This document shows positions 5,684-12,859 of a stretch of DNA of 19,735 nt, one piece after another. Made by a program: the position numbers and the translations under genes. The notes below the pieces were generated by a model, which saw nothing but the letters and a program-made list of their open reading frames with translations, was not told the origin of the DNA and made no database searches. Within the stretch, counting starts at the first letter, position 1. Each line of letters begins with the position of its first letter. This DNA is from Candidatus Sumerlaeota bacterium (GTDB lineage: Bacteria; CG03; SLGR01). Location of the stretch: contig SLGR01000014.1 of NCBI GenBank assembly GCA_007136585.1, positions 1 to 19,735 on the forward strand. The letters are read 5' to 3'.

Positions 5684-7576
5684 CTACTCACTGGTTATGA
5701 CGGGTTCGGAATCAATTATACTGAAATAATCCTCCAGGGCGCACCCCGATAAAAAGGCTTTAATAATGCGCCGCCCCTGGGGCATAAGGTCGGGTTCCAG
5801 GTACTTCTCAAGGTGTTTTTTGAAAAAATCCTCCAATATTCGGCTCCCGGCGTCATAGGCCTCTTCCCCTACCTCCAGCTGTTTCTCAACCTGGAGGAAC
5901 TCCCTCTCCATAAGCTGCCCCTCTATCATAAGCTCCCTGAAAGCGTACCCAAGGACCGGTGATCTTGCCGGAACAAGCTGTTTCTCCGTAAACCAGGCCC
6001 CTCCGCGTCTTGCAAGGTACTCCCGGGCAAGCCACTGCGGCATAAACCCCACCTCCCAAGCCCCTATATGCTGGTTGGGGGTCAGTATATACCTTACTTT
6101 CGGCGTGGATATTATCTGTTTGAGAAGCATATTTGCCTGCTTAACGCGTTTGCCGGTCGCAAAGGGCCAGTACGATCCCACACCCTCGGAGCTCATCTCC
6201 TCTGTGAGTGTTATACTGGGGTTGGAGTGACCCCTGGGCGATACAAGCCTCCAGAGCCAGGCCAGGGCCGGGGGAAGAACATGAAAAAGACCTATTATGC
6301 CGTAAGTCGGGTTCTCCTTCGTGCAGGCGGGGGTCCTTACCCCGAAACTCCTTACATCCACATCAACGGGGTCGTCAATTGAATCGGTTACAACCTTCCG
6401 GGGAAGCGTTATGCGGGGGTTAGGGCAGGGTTTCCCGGGCTCGTCCTCTATATGCTCCCATATGAGGGCCGTGCTGCCGGGTGCCGCGTCAATATTCAGA
6501 AAGAGCATAGGATCCCTTGACATACAGGACAACTCCTCAAGATGAGGGTCTGTACCGTAACGGCTTATATGGTTTACCCTTATGAACCAGGCGTTCTCGG
6601 CGTCAATAAGTGAGAGTTTTCCGTTATCCTTCTGCACCGAGGGATGGCTGGCAGCCATATCGTCTGTGACCGGGCGCAATGCGCAGCCGAGGGGGAGCGT
6701 CAGGAACCTTTCTTCGCCCGTAAGAGTGTTTTTCCCCAGGCGGAGCCTTCCGCTTCTCTCCCTGTGCATATCCTCGAGCATCTCGCTCTTTCCGCACCCG
6801 CTGGGCCCCTCGTGGGATATGGTTATCTTATTATCATACGGGGTTATCACCTGGACCGTGGAGCAGTGAAGGGTAAGCCAGTCCTCGAACTCCCCCCGGT
6901 TTATAAGCATACCGTATACGCCTTTCTTCGCGCTCGGGCCCGGGTAAAGGTTATAACTGAACATTTCGTGAAGATCGGGTTTCCTGCTGTGAACAACCAC
7001 CTGTTTCCCCTTAAAACGGGTATGGCGGAAGGGGGGCGCCACGAATATGAAAGCCTTAGGATCAAACTCCCGCTTCAGTTCGGCGGGATCTATTATCCCC
7101 TGAAGGAGGGCCAGTCCAAGGGCAAAGAAACCCGCGTTGGCCGGAGCGACCGCCATCGCCTCCATCCCAAGTTCTCCCGGGCCGGCCCGGAAAAAGAAAA
7201 CGCAGAGCTCCTGGGATTTAAGCCAGTTGAAAGTCTCTGCCCTTAGTTCTTCAAACCCGTACCCGAACCTCTCCTTAAATATGGGTTTATCGGTAGGATA
7301 CTCGTCGGCAACCACCATACAGTCCGGGTCACGCCGGCGCATATAGCTCTCCGTATAATTTGCCGCGACACCGTTTCTCACCCGGCAGACCCGGGCCTCT
7401 TCAACCGGCCCTTTTCCCGGGACCTCGTACGAGACCCTGTGCCATCCGTCGGGGCCCAGATCCCTGCAGGAAAGAGAGACCAGATCCTCTATACAGGAAG
7501 CAACCGTATACCCCGGGCACCCGGAGAGAAGATCAGAGATCTCAGTTCCAAGTTTTATGTTATCAATATTTTCCAT
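5684..7576 (-). CDS. DUF4914 family P-loop protein of unknown function
   Basis: A 630-residue protein that I recognise as the DUF4914 family, cytoplasmic and uncharacterised. It is strongly conserved over its length. Examples are NYTESYMRRRDPDCMV (73-88), APPFRHTRFKGKQVVVH (180-196), FSYNLYPGPSAKKGVYG (206-222), LRPVTDDMA (300-308), WEHIEDEPGKPCPNPR, and GIIGLFHVLPPALAWLWR. It has a Walker A loop, GPSGCGKS (257-264), preceded by a beta strand (KITISHE). That arrangement recalls the PEP carboxykinase / HPr kinase class of P-loops, so phosphoryl transfer with a nucleotide is plausible. It lacks the GTP-PEPCK hallmarks I would expect and should not be named pckG. The ATG follows AAGGA by 9 nt. 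Being the first gene of the rex operon suggests a role in central-carbon or redox control. Confidence 0.85.
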   Translation of the reverse strand: MENIDNIKLGTEISDLLSGCPGYTVASCIEDLVSLSCRDLGPDGWHRVSYEVPGKGPVEEARVCRVRNGVAANYTESYMRRRDPDCMVVADEYPTDKPIFKERFGYGFEELRAETFNWLKSQELCVFFFRAGPGELGMEAMAVAPANAGFFALGLALLQGIIDPAELKREFDPKAFIFVAPPFRHTRFKGKQVVVHSRKPDLHEMFSYNLYPGPSAKKGVYGMLINRGEFEDWLTLHCSTVQVITPYDNKITISHEGPSGCGKSEMLEDMHRERSGRLRLGKNTLTGEERFLTLPLGCALRPVTDDMAASHPSVQKDNGKLSLIDAENAWFIRVNHISRYGTDPHLEELSCMSRDPMLFLNIDAAPGSTALIWEHIEDEPGKPCPNPRITLPRKVVTDSIDDPVDVDVRSFGVRTPACTKENPTYGIIGLFHVLPPALAWLWRLVSPRGHSNPSITLTEEMSSEGVGSYWPFATGKRVKQANMLLKQIISTPKVRYILTPNQHIGAWEVGFMPQWLAREYLARRGGAWFTEKQLVPARSPVLGYAFRELMIEGQLMEREFLQVEKQLEVGEEAYDAGSRILEDFFKKHLEKYLEPDLMPQGRRIIKAFLSGCALEDYFSIIDSEPVITSE

Positions 7577-7617
7577 ATGACTTATTCCTTTTTTTCCTTT
7601 TACAAATTCCGGTTAAC

Positions 7618-7646
7618 TTTATCTCATTTTAAAGGATTTTTGTCAA
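7618..7646 (-). promoter_or_regulatory. Promoter of the DUF4914-rex-hydrogenase-related operon
   Basis: On the minus strand a perfect -35 box TTGACA (7646-7641) is followed by a 17-bp spacer and the -10 box GATAAA (7623-7618), with an extended TGA immediately before it. Transcription would begin near 7611 and leave a leader of about 35 nt before the DUF4914 ATG, with AAGGA (7586-7590) as binding site. The -35 box lies inside an 11-bp inverted repeat (TTTTG-T-CAAAA on the plus strand, 7638-7648), which could be an operator. Confidence 0.65.
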
Positions 7647-7648
7647 AA
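7638..7648. promoter_or_regulatory. Candidate operator: inverted repeat overlapping the -35 box
   Basis: TTTTG and CAAAA flank one central base, giving a perfect 5-bp-arm palindrome that covers the -35 hexamer of the minus-strand operon promoter. A repressor bound here would block RNA polymerase. It does not match the classical Rex operator spacing (TTGTGA-N6-TCACAA). Short A/T-rich palindromes arise by chance, so this remains a candidate. Confidence 0.3.
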
Positions 7649-7702
7649 CACCAGTTTCCCGCGGGATACTGATGAAAAAATCCGGTCCCTGTGTTAGTAT
7701 TA

Positions 7703-7741
7703 TATAATATAGTAAAAACCCGGCAATAATGACAAGGGAGG
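7703..7741 (+). promoter_or_regulatory. -10 box and ribosome binding site of the aminotransferase gene
   Basis: A perfect TATAAT lies at 7703-7708 within a very A/T-rich stretch. No convincing -35 hexamer is seen 16-18 bp upstream, so an activator or an upstream element may help. GGGAGG at 7736-7741 is a strong ribosome binding site 7 nt before the ATG at 7749. Together with the minus-strand promoter at 7618-7646 this makes 7577-7748 a divergent control region. Confidence 0.5.
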
Positions 7742-7748
7742 CAAAGAA

Positions 7749-8942
7749 ATGAGAAAAGCGGAGCGGATAAACCGGCTTGGAACAGAGACCGCCTTTGCGG
7801 TATCACGGGAGGCGGCTGAGTTTGCCGCAACAGGAAAAAAGGTCTTCCCGTTTCACCTGGGAGACCTGAATTTCCCCACACCCCGGAAGATAATTAATGC
7901 CTCCCTTAAAGCCTTGAATGAAGGGAAAACCGGGTACTCTCCCAACGCGGGGATCCCCGAGCTGAGAAAAGCCCTGGCTGAGAATTTAAACATCTCGCAT
8001 AAGACTTCCTATACGGGCGATAACGTGGTCATACAGCCCGGCGGGAAGCCGGTCATAGGAAAGTTCATACTGGCCCTTATGAACCCGGGTGACGGGGTGC
8101 TCTACCCGAGCCCCGGGTACCCCATATACGAATCCCAGATAGAGTTTCACGGGGGAGTTCCCGTACCATACTCCTACAGGGAAGGAAAGAACGGGTTTGA
8201 GCTTGATATCTCATCAATTGAAAGAAGGATCACTGGAAATACCCGGCTGCTTATATTCAACGATTTCCAGAACCCTATGGCCGCCGAAGCATCCCCGGAG
8301 GAACTGCGCCGGATAGCCGAGCTTGTGGAGAAACACGATCTTTACGTACTCTGTGACGAAGCCTACTTTGATGTCAGATATTCGGGAAGCTCAACCTCCC
8401 TGGCCTCTATCGGCGGGATGCAGGAAAGATGCGTTCTTCTGTATACTTTCTCAAAAAAATTCGCTATGACGGGGTGGCGCCTCGGAGCCGCCGCGGCTCC
8501 GGCGGATATCGCGGAGATAATAGCAAAGCTCAATACTAACGACGAATCCTGCCCCAACCACTTCATCCAGTACGGGGCCCTTGCCGGGCTCCGGGAGGAG
8601 CAGCCGGAGGTCGGAGAGATGCTTGAGGTGCTTAAACGCAGAAAGGATACAGCGGTGGAGATATTAAACTCCATAGAGGGGGTGAGGTGCTTCAACCCCG
8701 ATACCACATTCTACCTTTTCCCTAACGTGACCGGGGCAATGGAGAGGCTGGGGATAGACTCCTATGACGATTTCCGGAGGAATGCCCTGCATGAGACCGG
8801 GGTTTCTTTCTGCACAAGACTGCATTTCGGGCGCCAGCTTGAAGGGGAGAAGGAAAAACACATAAGGTTCGCCTACTCGGGGATTGACGCTGACGATCTT
8901 GAGGAAGGGCTTCTAAGACTCAAGAAATTTATAGAAACCTGA
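7749..8942 (+). CDS. Class I/II PLP-dependent aminotransferase
   Basis: A 397-residue fold-type I aminotransferase of the aspartate-aminotransferase-like group, cytoplasmic. Visible landmarks are GYSPNAGIPELRKALAE (62-78) and QPGGKPVIGKFILAL (96-110). N175-P176 replaces the usual NPTG with NPM, and LCDEAYFDVRY holds the cofactor Asp203 and Tyr206. The catalytic lysine is K236 in TFSKKFAMTGWRLG. The C-terminal HIRFAYSG contains the substrate carboxylate-binding arginine. The substrate cannot be read from the sequence; aspartate, aromatic or branched-chain acceptors are all possible. It is the only plus-strand gene here, divergent from the redox operon and converging with the YdjM-like gene with only 4 bp between the stops. 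Confidence 0.92.
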   Translation: MRKAERINRLGTETAFAVSREAAEFAATGKKVFPFHLGDLNFPTPRKIINASLKALNEGKTGYSPNAGIPELRKALAENLNISHKTSYTGDNVVIQPGGKPVIGKFILALMNPGDGVLYPSPGYPIYESQIEFHGGVPVPYSYREGKNGFELDISSIERRITGNTRLLIFNDFQNPMAAEASPEELRRIAELVEKHDLYVLCDEAYFDVRYSGSSTSLASIGGMQERCVLLYTFSKKFAMTGWRLGAAAAPADIAEIIAKLNTNDESCPNHFIQYGALAGLREEQPEVGEMLEVLKRRKDTAVEILNSIEGVRCFNPDTTFYLFPNVTGAMERLGIDSYDDFRRNALHETGVSFCTRLHFGRQLEGEKEKHIRFAYSGIDADDLEEGLLRLKKFIET

Positions 8943-8946
8943 TCTT

Positions 8947-10092
8947 TTAATCTATAAGAGGATCCCCAGTCCCGTCGGGCTCTTCCGGTTCGGGCTCCCC
9001 TTCGGATTCTTTCCGGACCGCGGCTATGATCTTCTTCATCACGGAAAAATAAATAAGGAGGGGGAGCGCCAGAAAGAGAAGCAAGAAGAGCTGCCAGGAG
9101 ATTGCGGATTCCGGGGCCCCGGTGATAAGTTGAGTCGAAAACCTGTCTATATTAAATATTATAAGGATAAAAGCCGCGTATATGACGCTGAAATTTGTAC
9201 GAGGGTCGCTGGCCTTGAAAAGCTCCAGCCCTTCGGTCCTCTGCCGCATCAGAGGCCAGAGAATCGAACCTCCGATATGCCCCGTCATATCCTCCGTAAG
9301 GTGTACGGCAAACCCCAGGAAGGCCACCCCCCCGTAAAGCGACCAGTTCTCAACTCCCAGCAGATAAGCCCCGAGGAAAACCGGAACCGAGAGGATCAGT
9401 CCAAGCAGGTAGGAATGGGTCCAGGTCCTGTGCCAGGGGAGCCAGTTAAAGTACACCCTTCCGTCGGGCTCCTTCTCAAGACCGAACATGGTGCTTGAAA
9501 GTATATCAACGGTTGTCGGGGGTATCTTCTTTCCGGGCTTATCCGGGCCTTTTATGAGTCTTCTGAGGAGCCTTACCGAACTGTTCAGCCAATCAACCTT
9601 CTCCGATCTTGGTTTCAGTTCATAATCAAACTCCGCCGTGGCGCTCCTCTTATCCGCAGGCGGAGCCGTTCCGGGGACGGGGATCTGCGAGGTGCTTACG
9701 ATCTCGTTTACCTGAACCGAAACCGATTTTTTATCAAAAAAAATACAGTACTGCCTCCACTCATTTCCCGAGAGCTGTATCGGAAAGAACTGTATCCTGA
9801 CCTCCTTCCCTGTGCGCCCGGCCTCGTTTACGGCGCGGGCGAACTGAGCGGCTATCTCAGCCGGGTCGGGAGATGAAGGTTCCGGGTCAACTTTGAAGAG
9901 AGGTTTCTGAAAGAACTGGTTGAACTTAAAATCAAGGGTGTCGGGGAGCATGCCGAATATCCCCGCAAGAACTATTATAAAACTTCCGGCGGCCCCTTCC
10001 ACAGCAAACCTGGCGGAGGTGGAGATTCTGACTACCTGGGGGATAAAAGTGGCCGCGGCAACTCCCGAGACGAAATGTGTCATCCCCTTCAA
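8947..10092 (-). CDS. YdjM/DUF457-like membrane-bound metal-dependent hydrolase with a large insertion
   Basis: A 381-residue membrane protein resembling the YdjM/YbcI family of predicted metal-dependent hydrolases. Likely metal-site motifs are H6 in MTHFVSG, LPDTLDF (49-55), HRTWTHSYLLG (221-231) and HLTEDMTGHIGGSILWP (264-280). Around residues 60-215 a soluble segment of about 150 residues, rich in charged residues, is inserted between the second and third motifs; relatives are usually compact. Hydrophobic segments lie near 30-50, 229-246, 252-266, 305-322 and 334-355. The start is a TTG placed 8 nt after a perfect AGGAGG. An ATG three codons downstream has worse spacing. It is the last gene of the run, 52 bp after the permease-like gene. 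The substrate is unknown; the family's hydrolase role is itself a prediction. Confidence 0.75.
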   Translation of the reverse strand: MKGMTHFVSGVAAATFIPQVVRISTSARFAVEGAAGSFIIVLAGIFGMLPDTLDFKFNQFFQKPLFKVDPEPSSPDPAEIAAQFARAVNEAGRTGKEVRIQFFPIQLSGNEWRQYCIFFDKKSVSVQVNEIVSTSQIPVPGTAPPADKRSATAEFDYELKPRSEKVDWLNSSVRLLRRLIKGPDKPGKKIPPTTVDILSSTMFGLEKEPDGRVYFNWLPWHRTWTHSYLLGLILSVPVFLGAYLLGVENWSLYGGVAFLGFAVHLTEDMTGHIGGSILWPLMRQRTEGLELFKASDPRTNFSVIYAAFILIIFNIDRFSTQLITGAPESAISWQLFLLLFLALPLLIYFSVMKKIIAAVRKESEGEPEPEEPDGTGDPLID

Positions 10093-10144
10093 GTGATTAT
10101 CCTCCTGATTCCGGCTGAGTTCTCCGGCTCACGCGGTAAAAACA

Positions 10145-11581
10145 TCAGATAAGCCTGAGGAACCTGGCCACAGCGTCGCCGTAACCGGCCATATTGAGGG
10201 CTATGGGAACCAGCAGGACGGCCATACAGTGGCTTCTCCGGCACCCGTAGAATACAGGGATCATACCTATGCAGGTAGTTGCCAGGGAGACGGTGATCCC
10301 GGCCCATCCGCCCCCGACGGCGTATATTATCAAAAATACCAGTATAAGAGAAGATATGTAGATGAGCTTCAGGTTCAGCCTGTGAACGATACAGACCATA
10401 AGTTTTGTAGAGACAATAAGAAGTAGGAAGGCAAGGCTGCCGCTCAGGAGTATTGTGCCGAGCATTACCGGGAAATCCCCGGGTTCGGCTGTAAATACCG
10501 GGCGCAGTATGAAGGTAAGTCCTCCCCTCCCCGTTCCGTATGGGGTCAGATCCGTGAGTATGAAAAGCATAAGAAAGGCCCCCACGTAGTACATGATCTT
10601 TATCATTCCTCCTGAAATAAGGAAAAGTCGTTCCTGCCGGTAGTACATCTCAGGGGTATGAAGGTGCTTTATCTCCCCCGGAGACTGCGGGTCCCTGAAC
10701 TCCGCCCGGGAGATGTTTCTGTGGTTTGTCACATGTCCGGCTATCATCGCGCCTATACCCGCGGTGACCGCCGGAAGGTAAGCGGCAAGCATCCCTCCAA
10801 CGAAACCGGGGACGGCCCCGAACCCGAAATCCTCCCACCCCGCGTTGATCTTACGGCTTATATGCTGCCGGGGCGGACGGTAATCGGATATAAGAGTCTG
10901 GATGATGGATGGTATGGCAAAGAACCCGATGAATACGGGCATTATATTCTGGAAACTGCTCTCCACGGGCATTATCGGCTTGGCAGTATATATAAGCCCG
11001 AATACGGCGGCTAGTGTAAATGTAAGTATCCCGGCGAAACAGTTCCTCCAGGCCTCCCTGAACCTTTTAAAGGGCGTCTCGCCCCTGCCGGCTCCCTTGG
11101 GCCACTCGCTCATTATGTAATGCGCTATAACAAGCCCCAGTATCCAGTGAAGGTGGGGGCCGGTAGCCCTGGCTATGTAAGGCCATATATACCAGAAAAA
11201 GGGGTAGAGAAGTATAAGGACCAGGACCCCCGCCATTGTTCCAAGCCCGGTCAGCAGGGCCGCGTCCTGACCCCGTCCCTTCGTCACCAGGCTAAGCGAG
11301 GGAAGGAGGGTAGCCCCTGCCGATTCATCGGCAGCCCCGAGGAACGTCATAGGAATCGTATTAAGAAAAGAGTAAGAAACCACCAGCGACATAAAGAAAG
11401 GAGCAAGTGCGTAGTAGGGTATAAGGTGCCTTGCCGTGGCCCAGAGGAGCATGGCTATACCTGCGACATTGTATATATGCAGGGCCGGGATGAGGCAGAG
11501 AAGAGCCCCGGAAAAAGTGCCCAGTATTACATATAATATCGTTACCGCATCCGGAACCGCTGCCGCGTAACTGCTCAGCAC
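10145..11581 (-). CDS. COG1784/TctA-like multi-spanning membrane protein (DUF112-type permease)
   Basis: A 478-residue integral membrane protein with roughly ten to twelve hydrophobic segments. It resembles the archaeal-type COG1784 branch of the TctA tricarboxylate-permease superfamily. The N-terminal segment LCLIPALHIYNVAGIAMLL (about 19-37) matches the family's GLIPGxHxN signature, and a second repeat-like GFGAVPGFVGGMLAAYLPAVTAGIGAM lies near 252-278. No TctB or TctC partner is seen nearby, so it is not an ordinary tripartite transporter. The GTG start lies 2 nt after the stop of the OB-fold gene. Ribosome binding site is weak, suggesting coupled translation. Substrate unknown. Confidence 0.78.
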   Translation of the reverse strand: MLSSYAAAVPDAVTILYVILGTFSGALLCLIPALHIYNVAGIAMLLWATARHLIPYYALAPFFMSLVVSYSFLNTIPMTFLGAADESAGATLLPSLSLVTKGRGQDAALLTGLGTMAGVLVLILLYPFFWYIWPYIARATGPHLHWILGLVIAHYIMSEWPKGAGRGETPFKRFREAWRNCFAGILTFTLAAVFGLIYTAKPIMPVESSFQNIMPVFIGFFAIPSIIQTLISDYRPPRQHISRKINAGWEDFGFGAVPGFVGGMLAAYLPAVTAGIGAMIAGHVTNHRNISRAEFRDPQSPGEIKHLHTPEMYYRQERLFLISGGMIKIMYYVGAFLMLFILTDLTPYGTGRGGLTFILRPVFTAEPGDFPVMLGTILLSGSLAFLLLIVSTKLMVCIVHRLNLKLIYISSLILVFLIIYAVGGGWAGITVSLATTCIGMIPVFYGCRRSHCMAVLLVPIALNMAGYGDAVARFLRLI

Positions 11582-11583
11582 GG

Positions 11584-12426
11584 TCAGTCCAGCACCCTGA
11601 AATAATACGGATCTGACGGGTCGGCCGGCTCAAGCTGGGGCTCGTCCCTGTAGGAGCCTATATTGGCCATAACCCTGACCTCTGTGCCGCGGAGCCTGAT
11701 GCGGTTCCCCGTATCTTCCGGAAGAGATTCGTACTGGGTCTCAAAGAGCGGCATATCTATGCTTCCCGTACCGTCGGAGAGCCTGACCATATGAATAAGC
11801 CCCCCGCTTCTTGTGGTAAACTCCCTGTAGCTCTGCACCCTTGCGGTTATCCAGTAAGTGCTCCCCTCGTCAGCAAGGGTTATCTCACCTATATCCTTAT
11901 CCTCCACGGCGTCCCGGGCCAGTATCTCCATCCGGTCGGGGATGGAAAGAAACATGGAGTTTCCCCAGGCCTGGGATATGCTTAGAACCCCCGTGACGGC
12001 CAGGCGGTCCCTGAGCCGGGGCATCTTCTCCCCGTGAACCCTCCTGAATGCCCGCAGGCGGTTTATAGCGTTTATGCGTATCTGGCCCGTACCGTCGTTA
12101 AGGGTCATCCGGAAACTGTTATCTTCCTCGCTGTAATCAATCCTTGTAACCAGCCCTTCAACCCTTACCAGGGCGTTATTCATCGGCTCGCTTATATCGC
12201 CTATATTTATATGGGGGGGAACCTTAAGGTAGGCGGCTATCCAGAGAAGCGCTATCCCCGCTACCGAACCGGCTATGGCTATCTTCCTGGCGGCTCGCAC
12301 AGAGATGCTCTTGTTTATCCTTGCCCCGCACCTTACGCAGGTCCCCGTTACCCCGGCATAGTACTCGCATACGGGACAGACGCTTGCCTTTCTTGCCGGG
12401 GTGCTGGGGGTGGGTATCTCCGCCAT
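11584..12426 (-). CDS. Membrane-anchored zinc-ribbon protein with two OB-fold domains
   Basis: A 280-residue protein I cannot tie to a named family. Its N-terminus has a zinc ribbon, C17-x2-C20 and C30-x2-C33, followed by one transmembrane helix (about 48-68). Two OB-fold-like domains follow (about 84-185 and 190-280). Each carries the nucleic-acid-binding-type pattern of V-x-G-x-V-x-x-I followed by L-x-D-G-T-G-x-I (LNDGTGQIRI; LSDGTGSIDM). With the ribbon inside, the OB domains would face outward (periplasm); the opposite topology is possible. ATG at 12426 overlaps the upstream stop as TAATG. A frame reaching 12501 exists but its first 25 residues lie inside the carbonic-anhydrase-like gene and look non-native. 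OB folds can bind nucleic acid, sugars or proteins, so no function is assigned. Confidence 0.75.
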   Translation of the reverse strand: MAEIPTPSTPARKASVCPVCEYYAGVTGTCVRCGARINKSISVRAARKIAIAGSVAGIALLWIAAYLKVPPHINIGDISEPMNNALVRVEGLVTRIDYSEEDNSFRMTLNDGTGQIRINAINRLRAFRRVHGEKMPRLRDRLAVTGVLSISQAWGNSMFLSIPDRMEILARDAVEDKDIGEITLADEGSTYWITARVQSYREFTTRSGGLIHMVRLSDGTGSIDMPLFETQYESLPEDTGNRIRLRGTEVRVMANIGSYRDEPQLEPADPSDPYYFRVLD

Positions 12427-12830
12427 TACTTCGGAAGCAGCCTGATAACCTTCCAGTCGGGGGAAACCCATAGCCCGGCCACCGTTACCTCGGGTTTCCA
12501 TTTACTTACCCTTTCAACCGCCTTTAATATCTGATCCCGGTGGGTCTCATCGTCAACGGGGTTTCCCCCGCAGTCGGAATGGCCGCTTATACAGATTACG
12601 CGGGACCCGTGTTTCTCCAGGGATATATCAAGTTTTTCAATCAGGCTCTCCTTGCAGGGGCATACCTCCCCTGAAAGAATACCGTCCATCCCGGCCTCGG
12701 TTATCATATCAACACAATCCACCCCGAAATTTTTCCTTATCCACTCTATAAGCGGAACTATTACCCTGCCGTCCATACAGCTCATACAGGTCGCGAAACT
12801 CTTCCGGCTCTTCTCTCCGCTATCACCCAT
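12426..12830 (-). CDS. Small beta-carbonic-anhydrase-like zinc protein
   Basis: A 134-residue protein with the zinc pattern of beta-class carbonic anhydrases. C18 is in SCMDGRV (CxDxR, with the Asp20-Arg22 dyad kept), and H84 and C87 are in SGHSDCGGNPV. The family normally has about 170-230 residues; this short form lacks the N-terminal arm. The usual CxDSR serine is Gly here. It belongs to a widespread small subgroup with MDGRV and GNPVDDETH motifs that is annotated as carbonic anhydrase without, as far as I know, a proven activity. AGGAG lies 7 nt before the ATG, a strong site. The gene end overlaps the OB-fold gene, which suggests co-production. Confidence 0.8.
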   Translation of the reverse strand: MGDSGEKSRKSFATCMSCMDGRVIVPLIEWIRKNFGVDCVDMITEAGMDGILSGEVCPCKESLIEKLDISLEKHGSRVICISGHSDCGGNPVDDETHRDQILKAVERVSKWKPEVTVAGLWVSPDWKVIRLLPK

Positions 12831-12859
12831 AATATTTCTCCTTTTTACGAACCACTCTT

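Noticed and set aside
5684-7576. Annotation as GTP-dependent PEP carboxykinase
   Set aside because: The length and P-loop invite it, but the sequence matches the DUF4914 family along its whole length, and the GTP-PEPCK signatures around the P-loop and the substrate site are not seen.
7577-7748. Classical Rex operator in the divergent promoter region
   Set aside because: No TTGTGA-N6-TCACAA or TTGTTAA-type palindrome was found; only a short TTTTG-N-CAAAA repeat is present.
8941-8964. Bidirectional terminator between the convergent aminotransferase and YdjM-like genes
   Set aside because: GATC-TTTTA and TAAGAGGATC could pair only with a bulge and few GC pairs, and no clear U-run follows on either strand.
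10093-10144. Terminator or promoter in the 52-bp gap before the YdjM-like gene
   Set aside because: Only a short CCGG...CCGG match with a 9-nt loop and no U-run; the gap is explained by a leader with AGGAGG.
12427-12501. Upstream start for the zinc-ribbon/OB-fold gene
   Set aside because: The added 25 residues sit inside the carbonic-anhydrase-like coding end; the ATG at 12426 makes a TAATG stop-start junction as elsewhere in this run.
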